35,550 nt of DNA from Lachnospiraceae bacterium (GTDB lineage: Bacteria; Bacillota; Clostridia; Lachnospirales; Lachnospiraceae), in assembly GCA_015057005.1 (NCBI GenBank), contig SVFF01000018.1, positions 1-35,550 on the forward strand, read 5' to 3'. Positions 1 through 7,907 of this stretch are shown in pieces. The translations under genes and the position numbers were made by a program. A model generated the notes under the pieces. That model was not told the origin of the DNA, searched no databases, and saw only the letters and a program-made list of their open reading frames with translations. How positions within the stretch are numbered: position 1 is the stretch's first letter; the number at the start of each line of letters is the position of its first letter.

Positions 1-43
1 AATGTGTTCAGCTGACATTTACTAATCGGTCGAGGGCTTGACC
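1..43 (+). rRNA. 23S ribosomal RNA, 3' end (partial)
   Basis: The first bases match the conserved 3' tail of bacterial 23S rRNA: a CUAAUCGGUCGAGG-type segment followed by a closing CTTGACC that pairs with the 5' end of 23S. The gene runs off the left edge. After it come about 140 bases of transcribed spacer and then a terminator. No 5S-like sequence is visible in that spacer. The exact 3' end is placed by homology and could be off by a base or two. Confidence 0.93.
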
Positions 44-186
44 AAGGCTGGGAAACGCAAGTGATTGTGGAAGAGACAAGAGAGTTATCCAAGAGGTAAC
101 GAAAAGGATGTAAATGAAAACTTCTGACGAAGTGATCATTAAAAGATAAAACGATTCAGTGTTCGGTTTTGAAGGTATAAAGCCTT

Positions 187-214
187 AAAGAGTAGATGGT
201 TCTACTCTTTTTTT
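187..214 (+). terminator. rho-independent terminator of the rRNA operon
   Basis: A perfect 10-bp stem (AAAGAGTAGA at 187-196 with TCTACTCTTT at 201-210) closes on a TGGT loop and runs into a T tract. It ends the rRNA transcript about 145 bases after the 23S gene. From 44 to 186 I see only spacer. From 215 to 324 there is AT-rich sequence with no convincing promoter pair. Confidence 0.88.
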
Positions 215-324
215 GTTTATTTGTATATAATATTTTGCGTTATAATTTGTAATTATGAGGCAAGTATGTTAATATTTTAGGAAGATGAAAAATAGGATCG
301 GAAGCAGGTGCGGTTGGAGGAATC

Positions 325-1134
325 ATGACATTTGAATTGATATGTGAAAAAATAAAAGTAGCAGATATGGTCCTGGTAAGTCTGGGAGAAGAATTTGACA
401 CCATAAAAGCTTTAAAAGAGGATACTGCCTATCTGGAAGCAACAGAAAAAATCAGCGGATCCGGCAAGACATGGCTTCTTCCCGCTTGTGAGGCATATTT
501 TCGACAGAAAAATAAAACTGTAGAGGAAAGTATTCGAAGCGCATTGGATACGCTTGCTAAGACACTGGAAGGAAAAAATTATTTTGTACTTTCCGTGTCA
601 GGTAATCCTGTGATAGAAGAAATACAATGGAAAGAAGGCAGACTTGTGAGCCCGTGCGGTTCTCTTACAAGAAAACAGTGTCCTGAAAGGTGCGGAGAAG
701 GTCTGCAGGAAATTTCCGAAGCAGAGAGAGAACATTTAGAAGAAATTTTTGAAAATACAGATGATCTGGTGAAATTTTTGAAAAATGAAAGTGTGAATGA
801 AGCCCTGTTCGGCACATGTCCCAATTGTGGGAAACCTTTGATCTGCAACAATGTCTATGCAGAAAAATATGATGAAAAGGGTTATCTGCCTATGTGGCAG
901 CTTTATACAAAGTGGCTCCAGGGTACATTGAACCGAAAACTTGTGATTTTGGAATTGGGCGTGGGAATGAGATTTCCTTCTGTTGCCAGATGGCCTTTTG
1001 AAAAGATTGCATTCTTTAATAAGAAGGCAGAGTTCATTCGCGTGAATGGGACTCTGTATCAGATGTCCGAGGAACTTGCTGACAAGGGAATTTCTGTTGC
1101 ACAGAACGCTGTCAGCTGGCTCCAGGGAAAGTAA
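325..1134 (+). CDS. divergent sirtuin-like (SIR2-fold) protein
   Basis: This 269-residue protein follows the sirtuin layout: an N-terminal Rossmann-like strand (VLVSLG, about residues 16-21), a central FVLSVSGNPVIEEI segment where sirtuins have their TQNID region, four cysteines spaced like a zinc ribbon (C119, C123, C165, C168) and a late GVGMRFPSVARWPFEKIAFFN segment resembling the sirtuin GTSxxVxP strand and helix. The usual GAGxS NAD motif reads GEEFD. The place of the catalytic His-Gly reads Cys-Gly (C111-G112). Deacetylase chemistry is therefore doubtful. ADP-ribosyl binding, a different NAD-dependent reaction or a regulatory role are open. The gene has a GGAGGAATC ribosome binding site, lies downstream of an rRNA operon and is 22 bases before hisH. 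The family call rests on motif order, not on an alignment. Confidence 0.72.
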   Translation: MTFELICEKIKVADMVLVSLGEEFDTIKALKEDTAYLEATEKISGSGKTWLLPACEAYFRQKNKTVEESIRSALDTLAKTLEGKNYFVLSVSGNPVIEEIQWKEGRLVSPCGSLTRKQCPERCGEGLQEISEAEREHLEEIFENTDDLVKFLKNESVNEALFGTCPNCGKPLICNNVYAEKYDEKGYLPMWQLYTKWLQGTLNRKLVILELGVGMRFPSVARWPFEKIAFFNKKAEFIRVNGTLYQMSEELADKGISVAQNAVSWLQGK

Positions 1135-1156
1135 ATTATAAATTTAGGCGGGAATA

Positions 1157-1795
1157 ATGATGATTGCAATAATAGACTATGATGCAGGTAATATAAAAAG
1201 TGTAGAAAAAGCATTTCTTTCCTTGGGGGAAGAGGTGGTTCTGACCAGGGATGCAGAAGAGATTCTGGCGGCAGACGGTGTGGTGCTGCCCGGCGTGGGT
1301 GCTTTCGGCGAAGCTATGGAGAAATTGCATTCTTACGGGTTGGTGGATGTGATCCGCAAATGTGTAGAAAAGGGATACCCTTTTCTGGGAATCTGCCTTG
1401 GATTGCAGTTGATGTTTGAGAGTAGTGAAGAGAGTCCGGGAGTAGAAGGCCTGCATCTTTTAGACGGTAAGATTTTGCGGATTCCGGATGCGCCGGGGCT
1501 GAAAATTCCTCATATTGGCTGGAATGATCTGTCTTATCCCAATAAGGGCAGACTTTTTGAAGGAATTAGCGAGAATTCCTATGTTTATTTTGTACATTCT
1601 TATTATCTGGAGGCGGCTGATCCCAAGATCGTAGTGGCTGCTGCGGAATACGGAACCTGTATTCATGCGTCCGTAGAAAAGGACAATGTGTTTGCTTGTC
1701 AGTTTCATCCGGAGAAGAGTTCTGAGACAGGGCTGAAAATCCTGCAGAACTTTGTGAATGTTACAAAAGAAGTTGCAGAACAGAAAAATGCGTAG
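1157..1795 (+). CDS. hisH: imidazole glycerol phosphate synthase, glutaminase subunit HisH
   Basis: HisH is the class I glutamine amidotransferase that releases ammonia for HisF in histidine biosynthesis. The 212-residue protein starts with the typical [14 protein letters not shown] segment. It has the nucleophile elbow GICLGLQ with catalytic C80 and the late FHPEKS motif with the catalytic His and Glu. PHIGWND is also typical. Two adjacent ATG codons (1157 and 1160) follow an AGGCGGGA ribosome binding site, so the true protein may be one residue shorter. It sits 18 bases before hisF, its obligate partner. The remaining his genes are not in the window. Confidence 0.96.
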   Translation: MMIAIIDYDAGNIKSVEKAFLSLGEEVVLTRDAEEILAADGVVLPGVGAFGEAMEKLHSYGLVDVIRKCVEKGYPFLGICLGLQLMFESSEESPGVEGLHLLDGKILRIPDAPGLKIPHIGWNDLSYPNKGRLFEGISENSYVYFVHSYYLEAADPKIVVAAAEYGTCIHASVEKDNVFACQFHPEKSSETGLKILQNFVNVTKEVAEQKNA

Positions 1796-1813
1796 GATAG
1801 GGAGGAGACTGAT

Positions 1814-2575
1814 ATGCATACAAAAAGAGTAATTCCCTGCCTGGATGTAAAGGACGGAAGAGTCGTAAAGGGCATTAATTTTGTGAATCTGCGGGATGCA
1901 GGAGATCCGGCCCAGGTAGCCGCAGCATATGACAAGGCCGGGGCTGATGAGTTGGTATTTCTGGATATTACAGCGTCCTCTGACAGCAGAGCCACCCAGC
2001 TGGAATGGGTGCGTCAGGTGGCCAGCACCGTGTTTATTCCCTTCACGGTTGGTGGTGGTATTCGTACTGTAGATGATTTTAAAGCGATCTTGCGTGAGGG
2101 TGCGGATAAGATTTCCGTGAATTCTGCTGCGATTATGAATCCTAAGCTGATCAGTGATGCTGCAGATAAGTTCGGCAGCCAATGTGTGGTGGTGGCCATT
2201 GATGCCAAGCGCCGTGCAGACGGCAGCGGCTGGAATATTTACAAAAACGGCGGCCGTGTGGATATGGGCATGGATGCCGTGGAGTGGGCTATGACAGCTG
2301 AAAAAATGGGTGCCGGTGAAATTTTATTGACCAGTATGGACTGCGACGGCACAAAAGCAGGTTATGATATCGAATTGACCAAGGCGGTAGCAGAAAATGT
2401 AAATATTCCGGTGATTGCATCCGGTGGTGCCGGAAAATTGGAGCATTTTTATGATGCTTTTGCGGAAGCGAAGGCAGAAGCGGTGCTGGCTGCGTCTTTG
2501 TTCCATTATAAAGAAATGGAGATCAGAGAATTAAAAGAATATCTGCGTAATAAAGGTATCAGTGTAAGGTTATAG
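1814..2575 (+). CDS. hisF: imidazole glycerol phosphate synthase, cyclase subunit HisF
   Basis: HisF is a TIM barrel that cyclises PRFAR with ammonia delivered from HisH, giving imidazole glycerol phosphate and AICAR. At 253 residues it is the usual length. The two catalytic aspartates are present: D11 in [12 protein letters not shown] and D130 in [10 protein letters not shown]. The phosphate-binding FTVGGGIR and VIASGGAG loops are intact. The start is preceded by GGGAGGAGAC. It forms a tight pair with hisH. About 77 bases separate it from ung, with no clear terminator. Confidence 0.97.
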   Translation: MHTKRVIPCLDVKDGRVVKGINFVNLRDAGDPAQVAAAYDKAGADELVFLDITASSDSRATQLEWVRQVASTVFIPFTVGGGIRTVDDFKAILREGADKISVNSAAIMNPKLISDAADKFGSQCVVVAIDAKRRADGSGWNIYKNGGRVDMGMDAVEWAMTAEKMGAGEILLTSMDCDGTKAGYDIELTKAVAENVNIPVIASGGAGKLEHFYDAFAEAKAEAVLAASLFHYKEMEIRELKEYLRNKGISVRL

Positions 2576-2652
2576 AGCTGTCTGTAGTGTGTAAACAGGC
2601 AGAACAATATGGTTTAATGTTTTTTGTATGTGTAGTTTAGAGGAAATATATT

Positions 2653-3327
2653 ATGAGCATGATTACCAATGATTGGCTTTCCGAGTTGGGAGCAGAGTTC
2701 AAAAAGCCTTATTACAAGGAATTGTATCAGTTTGTGAGAAATGAATACAGTACGACACAGGTATTCCCTCCGGCAGAGGAGATTTTTACGGCCTTCCATC
2801 TGACTCCTTTGAGTGAGGTGAAGGTGGTGATCATCGGTCAGGACCCTTATCACAATGTGGGTCAGGCCCATGGACTGTGTTTCTCGGTAAAGCCGGATGT
2901 GGAGATTCCCCCTTCGTTGGTCAATATTTATCAGGAACTTCATACAGATTTGGGCTGTAGGATTCCCAACAATGGTTATCTGGTCAAATGGGCTAAACAG
3001 GGCGTACTTATGTTGAATACAGTTTTGACTGTCCGCGCGCATATGGCCAATTCCCACAGAGGAAAAGGCTGGGAAGAATTTACCAATGCAGCGATCCGTG
3101 CCCTGAACAAACAGGACCGTCCCATTGTGTTTATTTTGTGGGGACGCCCGGCACAGATGAAAAAGGAAATGCTGAATAATCCAAATCACTTAATTTTGGA
3201 AGCGCCTCACCCCAGTCCCTTGTCTGCATATAGAGGATTCTTTGGCAGTAGGCCTTTTAGTCAGACCAATATGTTCCTGCAGCAGAATGGTATTGCGCCC
3301 ATCGACTGGCAGATTGAGGATGTGTAA
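2653..3327 (+). CDS. ung: uracil-DNA glycosylase, family 1
   Basis: This enzyme removes uracil from DNA at the start of base excision repair. The 224-residue protein has the family 1 water-activating motif GQDPYHN with catalytic D64, and the HPSPLSAYRGFFG minor-groove loop with H186. The LNTVLTVR segment and the WG(R) turn near residue 163 are also conserved. AGAGGAAATATATT precedes the ATG. It is followed 27 bases later by the S66 peptidase gene. No damage is visible and the length is standard. Confidence 0.97.
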   Translation: MSMITNDWLSELGAEFKKPYYKELYQFVRNEYSTTQVFPPAEEIFTAFHLTPLSEVKVVIIGQDPYHNVGQAHGLCFSVKPDVEIPPSLVNIYQELHTDLGCRIPNNGYLVKWAKQGVLMLNTVLTVRAHMANSHRGKGWEEFTNAAIRALNKQDRPIVFILWGRPAQMKKEMLNNPNHLILEAPHPSPLSAYRGFFGSRPFSQTNMFLQQNGIAPIDWQIEDV

Positions 3328-3354
3328 AGTGTAAAATAGAAAGGATTATACGAG

Positions 3355-4398
3355 ATGAGATATCCGAAATATTTAGAGCCTGGCGGGACCATAGGATTTG
3401 TTGCACCTTCTTTTGGGTGCGGGATCGAACCCTACAGAAGTGCCTTTGAAAATGCACAAAAGAAATTTGTTGAAAAGAGTTATCAGCTGCAGCTGGGCCC
3501 CAACTGCTATGAGGGCAGTGGAGTGGGCATCAGCAACACTCCTGAAAAGTGTGCGGCGGAGCTGACGGAATATTATTGTAGTAATGAAAATGATGTGCTG
3601 ATTTCCTGCGGCGGTGGTGAGTTGATGTGCGAAATATTGGGGCACCTTGATTTGGAACGTTTGAAAGCAGCTGAGCCAAAGTGGTACATGGGTTATTCGG
3701 ACAATACAAATTTTACGTATTTGCAGGCAACAATCTGTGATACGGCAGCGATTTACGGTCCCTGCGCAGCCGCCTTTGGCATGGAACCCTGGCATAAGGG
3801 GATAGAAGATGCTTTTTGCGCATTGACCGGAGAGGTCAAGAACGTAAGGGGTTATGATAAATGGGAAAAAGAGTCCTTGAAGGACGCTGAACATCCTTTA
3901 GAACCTTATCATGTGACAGAAGAGCGCGTGATCAGAAGCTTTGTCGGAACAGAAAGCTGCGAAGGCACTGATAAACTGCAATTTTCCGGCCGTCTGTTGG
4001 GTGGCTGTATGGACTGTCTGGTGAATCTGTTGGGCACCCGTTTTGACCATACGAAAGAGTTTATTGAAAAGTATAAAGAAGATGGCATCATTTGGTTCCT
4101 GGAAGCCTGTGACCTGAATGTGTTTGGCATCCGCAGAGCTATGTGGCAGATGGAGCAGGCAGGCTGGTTTGAGCATGTGAAAGGTTTTCTGATCGGTCGT
4201 CCGATGTATTATGGTCAGGAGATGATGGGACTGGATGCTTATTCTGCAGTGTTGGAAGTTGCGGGCCGCAAAGGAGTGCCCGTGATCATGGACCTGGATA
4301 TCGGACATTTGCCGCCTATGATGCCTATTGTAGTAGGAAGTATTGGAGAGGTAGAGGTCTGCGGAAATGATTTCCGCATGGAGTATATTTTGAAATAG
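3355..4398 (+). CDS. LD-carboxypeptidase / MccF-like serine peptidase (family S66)
   Basis: S66 peptidases trim murein tetrapeptides (LdcA) or cleave microcin C-type conjugates (MccF). The 347-residue protein shows the family order: an N-terminal GFVAPS strand, CGGGE, the nucleophile elbow GYSDNT (S115), then E250 in WFLEACDLN and H318 in DIGHLPPMMPI, matching the Ser-Glu-His triad. There is no signal peptide, so it acts in the cytoplasm on recycled murein or imported peptide conjugates. The insertion around residues 150-205 and the length are closer to the MccF branch than to short LdcA. I cannot decide the substrate. Confidence 0.88.
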   Translation: MRYPKYLEPGGTIGFVAPSFGCGIEPYRSAFENAQKKFVEKSYQLQLGPNCYEGSGVGISNTPEKCAAELTEYYCSNENDVLISCGGGELMCEILGHLDLERLKAAEPKWYMGYSDNTNFTYLQATICDTAAIYGPCAAAFGMEPWHKGIEDAFCALTGEVKNVRGYDKWEKESLKDAEHPLEPYHVTEERVIRSFVGTESCEGTDKLQFSGRLLGGCMDCLVNLLGTRFDHTKEFIEKYKEDGIIWFLEACDLNVFGIRRAMWQMEQAGWFEHVKGFLIGRPMYYGQEMMGLDAYSAVLEVAGRKGVPVIMDLDIGHLPPMMPIVVGSIGEVEVCGNDFRMEYILK

Positions 4399-4468
4399 TT
4401 TTCAGATCGACTGTACAAATAAATTACCGGTAATACAAAATATAATACAAAATATTTCAAAAATTCAC

Positions 4469-4497
4469 TTGTCAAGTGCAGGTGTTTATGTTAAAAT
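4469..4497 (+). promoter_or_regulatory. promoter of tRNA-Leu
   Basis: A -35 box TTGTCA (4469-4474) and a -10 box TAAAAT (4492-4497) are separated by exactly 17 bases. The predicted start near 4504 lies about 24 bases before the mature tRNA. The strength fits a stable RNA gene. Confidence 0.65.
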
Positions 4498-4527
4498 ATC
4501 ATTTGTTGTGAGGGAAACTTCACGAAT

Positions 4528-4610
4528 GCAGGAGTGGCGGAATGGCAGACGCATCAGACTCAAAATCTGACGTGGGCGACCACGTGTGGGTTCAAGTCCC
4601 ATCTCCTGCA
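4528..4610 (+). tRNA. tRNA-Leu, anticodon CAA
   Basis: An 83-base class II tRNA. The acceptor stem GCAGGAG pairs with CTCCTGC (4603-4609), followed by discriminator A. The anticodon stem TCAGA/TCTGA encloses CTCAAAA, giving anticodon CAA at 4561-4563 (reads UUG). The long variable arm GTGGGCGACCAC and a GGTTCAAGTCC T arm are present. The 3' CCA is not encoded. Confidence 0.96.
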
Positions 4611-4627
4611 TTATTTTTTTTGAGAAA

Positions 4628-4668
4628 AAGCAGACAATCCTCCGGAGAATTCCTGAGGATTTTTTGCT
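4628..4668 (+). terminator. terminator after tRNA-Leu
   Basis: The stem AATCCTC (4636-4642) pairs with GAGGATT (4655-4661) and is followed by TTTTTT. Outer AGCA/TGCT bases can extend it. It lies 26 bases after the tRNA. A second weaker inverted repeat (AAGC...CCTCC/GGAGG...GCTT, 4718-4745, then TATTTTTGC) follows and may be a backup. The rest of the 326-base gap to the antiporter holds the promoter and leader listed below. Confidence 0.7.
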
Positions 4669-4834
4669 TTACAGGGAAGAGACCTTGTCACATTAACGTG
4701 TGAAAGCTCTTCCGGCAAAGCAAAACCCTCCGGGAGGATGCGCTTATTTTTGCATAATGTTAAGATTATAAAATATATAAAATTAGTATAAAATTTTACT
4801 TGATAATCAACAACAGAAGTGCTAATATATGTCT

Positions 4835-4864
4835 TTGGAAAATGGATATTTCAAATGATATAAT
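4835..4864 (+). promoter_or_regulatory. probable promoter of the antiporter gene
   Basis: A perfect TATAAT at 4859-4864 lies 18 bases after TTGGAA (4835-4840). The predicted start near 4871 would make the transcript begin at the left arm of the leader pairing described next. Confidence 0.55.
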
Positions 4865-4867
4865 AAC

Positions 4868-4934
4868 CAATTACCCGAGCATTTGCTGAAAAGCTAAGTA
4901 CCCGGAGAAACAAACAATCAAAGAGAGGTAATTG
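4868..4934 (+). promoter_or_regulatory. structured leader with an arm that sequesters the ribosome binding site (candidate riboswitch)
   Basis: CAATTACC at 4868-4875 is exactly complementary to GGTAATTG at 4927-4934. The right arm contains the GG of the ribosome binding site and ends three bases before the antiporter start codon. Between the arms lies a compact segment with an AGC/GCT mini-hairpin (around 4878-4894) and repeated ACCCG-type runs (4873-4877 and 4900-4904). Pairing would hide the ribosome binding site, and a ligand or ion that disrupts it would switch translation on. I do not recognise a known riboswitch consensus with confidence. Predicted transcription starts just inside the left arm, so whether all 8 pairs exist in the RNA depends on the true start. 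Confidence 0.4.
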
Positions 4935-4936
4935 AA

Positions 4937-6229
4937 ATGCAAGTATTATTTATTAACTTAGCACTGGCCATGATCGGTGGTCTGATGATGTCCAGAATTG
5001 CTAAAAAGCTGAATCTTCCTGCAGTAACAGCTTATCTGGTTGCAGGACTTTTACTTGGCCCCTACGTGATCGGTGCATTAAATGTTCCCGGACTGGGCTT
5101 CAATACATTGGAGCAGGTAGAAGGTTTGAGTGCTTTGTCTCAGGCGGCAATGGGCTTCATTGCTTTTACGATCGGTAACGAATTCAGACTTAGCCAGTTA
5201 AAGAGCATGGGTAAGCAGGCTGTTGTGATCGGTATTGTACAGGCAGTCTTCACTACTGTAGTAGTGGACATTGTATTGATCGCACTGCACTTTTTATTCC
5301 CTTCCATCATTTCTCTGCCCGCAGCTATTGTGCTGGGTGCCATTGCATCCGCTACAGCACCTGCAGCTACCCTGATGGTAGTAAAGCAGTACAAGGCTGA
5401 CGGTCCTCTGACCAAGCTGCTGATGATGGTAGTTGCAATTGATGATGCGGTTGGTCTGGTACTGTTCGCAGTATCCTACGGCGTTGCCAACGCGATTGAA
5501 GCCGGAAGTGTCAGCGTGACCGGCATGGTGCTGGAACCCATGATCGAGATCGTAATGTCTCTGGTACTTGGTGCAGTAATCGGGTATCTGCTTAACTTTA
5601 CAGAGCGTTTCTTCCATTCCAGAAGTAGACGTATGTCCCTGTCTGTAGCCTTTGTATTCCTGGCTGTTGGTCTGTCCATGATCAAGTTTGAGATCGGCGG
5701 TGTACATTTTGGCAGCTCTCTGCTGTTAGTCTGCATGATGACAGGTACCATCTTCTGCAATGTCTGTGAGACTTCCGAAGAGTTGATGAACCGTGTGGAT
5801 AGTTGGACTGTTCCTTTGAACATTCTGTTCTTCGTATTGTCCGGTGCAGAGCTGGATCTGAAGATCTTAAGCAATCCTATGATCCTGTTTATCGGTATCA
5901 TTTATATTATGGCAAGATCCGCAGGTAAGTACTACGGTGCATATCTTAGTTGTGTGTCTACCAAGTGTAACGAAAAAATTACAAAGCATCTTGGTATCAC
6001 CCTGCTGCCTCAGGCAGGTGTAGCGCTGGGTATGTCCCTGACCGCTTCCAATCTGGGTGATGGCGCAGTGATCAGAAACGTAATCCTGTTCAGCGTACTT
6101 GTATATGAATTAGTAGGTCCTGCACTTACCAAGCGTGCACTTACTTCCGCAGGCGAAATCATTCCCGAAGGCAAGACCAGTGCAAGAAGCAAGAACAAGC
6201 CCAAGCCTCCCATTTCCCTGCAGGGCTAA
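4937..6229 (+). CDS. cation:proton antiporter, CPA2 family
   Basis: A polytopic inner-membrane protein of 430 residues that should exchange Na+ or K+ for protons. It begins with the CPA2 signature VTAYLVAGLLLGPYVIG (about residues 30-46). It carries the SATAPAATLMVVKQY and VVAIDDAVGLVLF segments of the core domain, including the paired aspartates used for ion and proton binding. About 12 hydrophobic segments are apparent. There is no C-terminal TrkA/RCK domain, only a short basic tail, so nucleotide gating seems absent. It is monocistronic between a promoter and a downstream hairpin. Which cation it carries cannot be read from sequence. Confidence 0.88.
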   Translation: MQVLFINLALAMIGGLMMSRIAKKLNLPAVTAYLVAGLLLGPYVIGALNVPGLGFNTLEQVEGLSALSQAAMGFIAFTIGNEFRLSQLKSMGKQAVVIGIVQAVFTTVVVDIVLIALHFLFPSIISLPAAIVLGAIASATAPAATLMVVKQYKADGPLTKLLMMVVAIDDAVGLVLFAVSYGVANAIEAGSVSVTGMVLEPMIEIVMSLVLGAVIGYLLNFTERFFHSRSRRMSLSVAFVFLAVGLSMIKFEIGGVHFGSSLLLVCMMTGTIFCNVCETSEELMNRVDSWTVPLNILFFVLSGAELDLKILSNPMILFIGIIYIMARSAGKYYGAYLSCVSTKCNEKITKHLGITLLPQAGVALGMSLTASNLGDGAVIRNVILFSVLVYELVGPALTKRALTSAGEIIPEGKTSARSKNKPKPPISLQG

Positions 6230-6286
6230 TCAAGAGCGTTTGATCGCAGAAGCTAATATAAAAGTTACATATTAATATGACTGAAA

Positions 6287-6322
6287 AATAAGTTCCGGAT
6301 GATGTTTCACCCGGAACTTATT
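6287..6322 (+). terminator. hairpin after the antiporter gene, likely terminator
   Basis: A perfect 12-bp stem (AATAAGTTCCGG at 6287-6298 with CCGGAACTTATT at 6311-6322) encloses a 12-base loop. The tail is only modestly T-rich (TTGAATTTGT). It probably ends the antiporter transcript, and because it is symmetric it may work on both strands. Confidence 0.6.
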
Positions 6323-6377
6323 GAATTTGTGCGTCGGGTGATTTGCCGCAACCTATTAAATAAGAAGGAAAATATAA

Positions 6378-7727
6378 ATGTTGATTAGCCGTGAAAAAAA
6401 TTTTTATAGGACATTCTTCCGATTATATATAGCCCTTGTGCTGCAGAATGTGATCACATTAAGTGTCAATCTGCTGGATAATGTGATGTTGGGGGCTTAT
6501 AGTGAAACTGCGCTGTCGGGCGTGGCCATTGTAAATCAGATTCAGTTTGTTTACCAGCAGGTACTGATGGCGCTGGGAGACGGTATGGTGATTTTTTGCA
6601 GCCAGTATTGGGGCAAAAAGCAGACGGAGCCCATCAAAAAAATTGCTTCTGTTTCCATGAAGACTGGTCTGTGTGTGGCGGTGCTTTTGTTTACGGCTGT
6701 CACGCTGTTTCCCGGGTGGATAGCAGGACTTTTTACCACAGATCTGCCCATTCAGCAGCAGGCTGTGGAATATATGAGCATTATACGTTTCAGTTATCTG
6801 TTTTTTGCGGTGACCATTTTGCTGCTTGCTGCCATGAGAAGTGTTGAAGTGGTGAAGATTGCCTTGTACTTGTCTGTGATGACATTGTTTGTCAACTGCG
6901 GTGTAAATTATCTTCTAATCTTCGGTAATCTGGGAATGCCGGAAATGGGAGCCAAAGGTGCAGCGATAGGTACCCTTGTGGCCAGAATCGTAGAGTGCCT
7001 GGTGTGCATCTGGTATGTGGCGGTGAAAGAGAAGCGGTTGGCGCTGCATCTTAAAGATTATCTGACCGGAGATTGGAGCCTTGCCCGTGATTATTTTAAG
7101 GTGACAGTTCCCATGATCGTGGTCCAGGCGCTGTGGGGATTAAATACAGCACTGCAGACCGTGATCTTAGGACGTATGACAGCAGCGGCCATTGCGGCCA
7201 ACAGTGTGGCATCGTCCCTGTTTATGTTGGTAAAATCCATGGCAGTAGGTGCTTCGGCAACAGCTTCCGTTATCATTGGCAAGACCATCGGATCCGGGGA
7301 TATGAAGAAGGTGAAGGAATATGCCAAGACCCTGCAGGTGCTTTTTGTGTATATCGGCATAGTGGCCGGCTGTATTTTATTCCTGATCAGAATGCCTATT
7401 TTGACGATTTATGATCTGTCGGCAGAAACGAAGGCCATGGCCAATTCGTTCCTGATCATTTTAAGTGTGATCTGCATGACCATGTCCTATCAGATGCCCA
7501 CCAACACCGGTATCATCAGAGGCGGCGGCAGTCCCAACTTTGTAGTAAAACTGGATTTGATCAGTATCTGGTGTATCGTATTGCCGGTGTCATTCATTAT
7601 GGCGTTTGTGGTAAAGGCTTCACCCATAGTGGTGGTGTGCTGTCTGAATGCAGATCAAGTATTTAAGTGCATTCCGGCTTTCATCAAGGTCAATTACGGT
7701 CACTGGGCTAAGAAGCTGACCAGGTAG
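6378..7727 (+). CDS. MATE family multidrug/toxin exporter
   Basis: A 449-residue membrane protein with about 12 hydrophobic helices in two pseudo-symmetric halves. The N-terminal half has LDNVMLGAYSETALSGVAIVNQ and GDGMVIFCSQYWGKK, and the second half has ALWGLNTALQTVILGRM with the repeated small-residue helix GASATASVIIGKTIGSGD. These are hallmarks of the MATE/DinF superfamily, which export organic cations or toxins in exchange for Na+ or H+. The start follows AGAAGGAAAATATAA. No regulator is adjacent. The substrate is unknown. Confidence 0.92.
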   Translation: MLISREKNFYRTFFRLYIALVLQNVITLSVNLLDNVMLGAYSETALSGVAIVNQIQFVYQQVLMALGDGMVIFCSQYWGKKQTEPIKKIASVSMKTGLCVAVLLFTAVTLFPGWIAGLFTTDLPIQQQAVEYMSIIRFSYLFFAVTILLLAAMRSVEVVKIALYLSVMTLFVNCGVNYLLIFGNLGMPEMGAKGAAIGTLVARIVECLVCIWYVAVKEKRLALHLKDYLTGDWSLARDYFKVTVPMIVVQALWGLNTALQTVILGRMTAAAIAANSVASSLFMLVKSMAVGASATASVIIGKTIGSGDMKKVKEYAKTLQVLFVYIGIVAGCILFLIRMPILTIYDLSAETKAMANSFLIILSVICMTMSYQMPTNTGIIRGGGSPNFVVKLDLISIWCIVLPVSFIMAFVVKASPIVVVCCLNADQVFKCIPAFIKVNYGHWAKKLTR

Positions 7728-7760
7728 AATATAAAAGTTTTCTGAAAAAAATGTGTTTTA

Positions 7761-7790
7761 CTGGAAAATGCTGTTGGAATCCGATATAAT
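7761..7790 (+). promoter_or_regulatory. probable promoter for the small membrane protein genes
   Basis: A perfect TATAAT at 7785-7790 lies 18 bases after CTGGAA (7761-7766). It is the best promoter-like pair in the 180-base gap between the MATE gene and the DUF4190-like gene, giving a leader of about 110 bases. Confidence 0.45.
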
Positions 7791-7821
7791 AAATTACCAG
7801 AGAATATTTCATAAAGTATAT

Positions 7822-7857
7822 TTTATAAAGGAATTTATAAAAGAATTTATAAAGGGA
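7822..7857 (+). repeat. 12-bp tandem repeat, three copies, in a leader
   Basis: Three consecutive 12-base units read TTTATAAAGGAA, TTTATAAAAGAA and TTTATAAAGGGA. They lie between the probable promoter and the start of the DUF4190-like gene. Each unit carries an AAGG/AAAG purine run that could act as a decoy or standby ribosome site. Confidence 0.7.
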
Positions 7858-7907
7858 TATTTTTTGAGATTATATATAATAGAAGTAATGGGAATGGAGA
7901 TATCAAA

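Noticed and set aside
1460..2182. 240-codon minus-strand frame opposite hisH-hisF
   Set aside because: It spans two unmistakable conserved genes in antisense and shows no recognisable domain.
4872..4906. Naming the antiporter leader as a known riboswitch (Na+, Li+, c-di-AMP or preQ1 class)
   Set aside because: I could not match a consensus from memory, and the segment is shorter than the common c-di-AMP (ydaO) class. I kept it only as an unnamed candidate.
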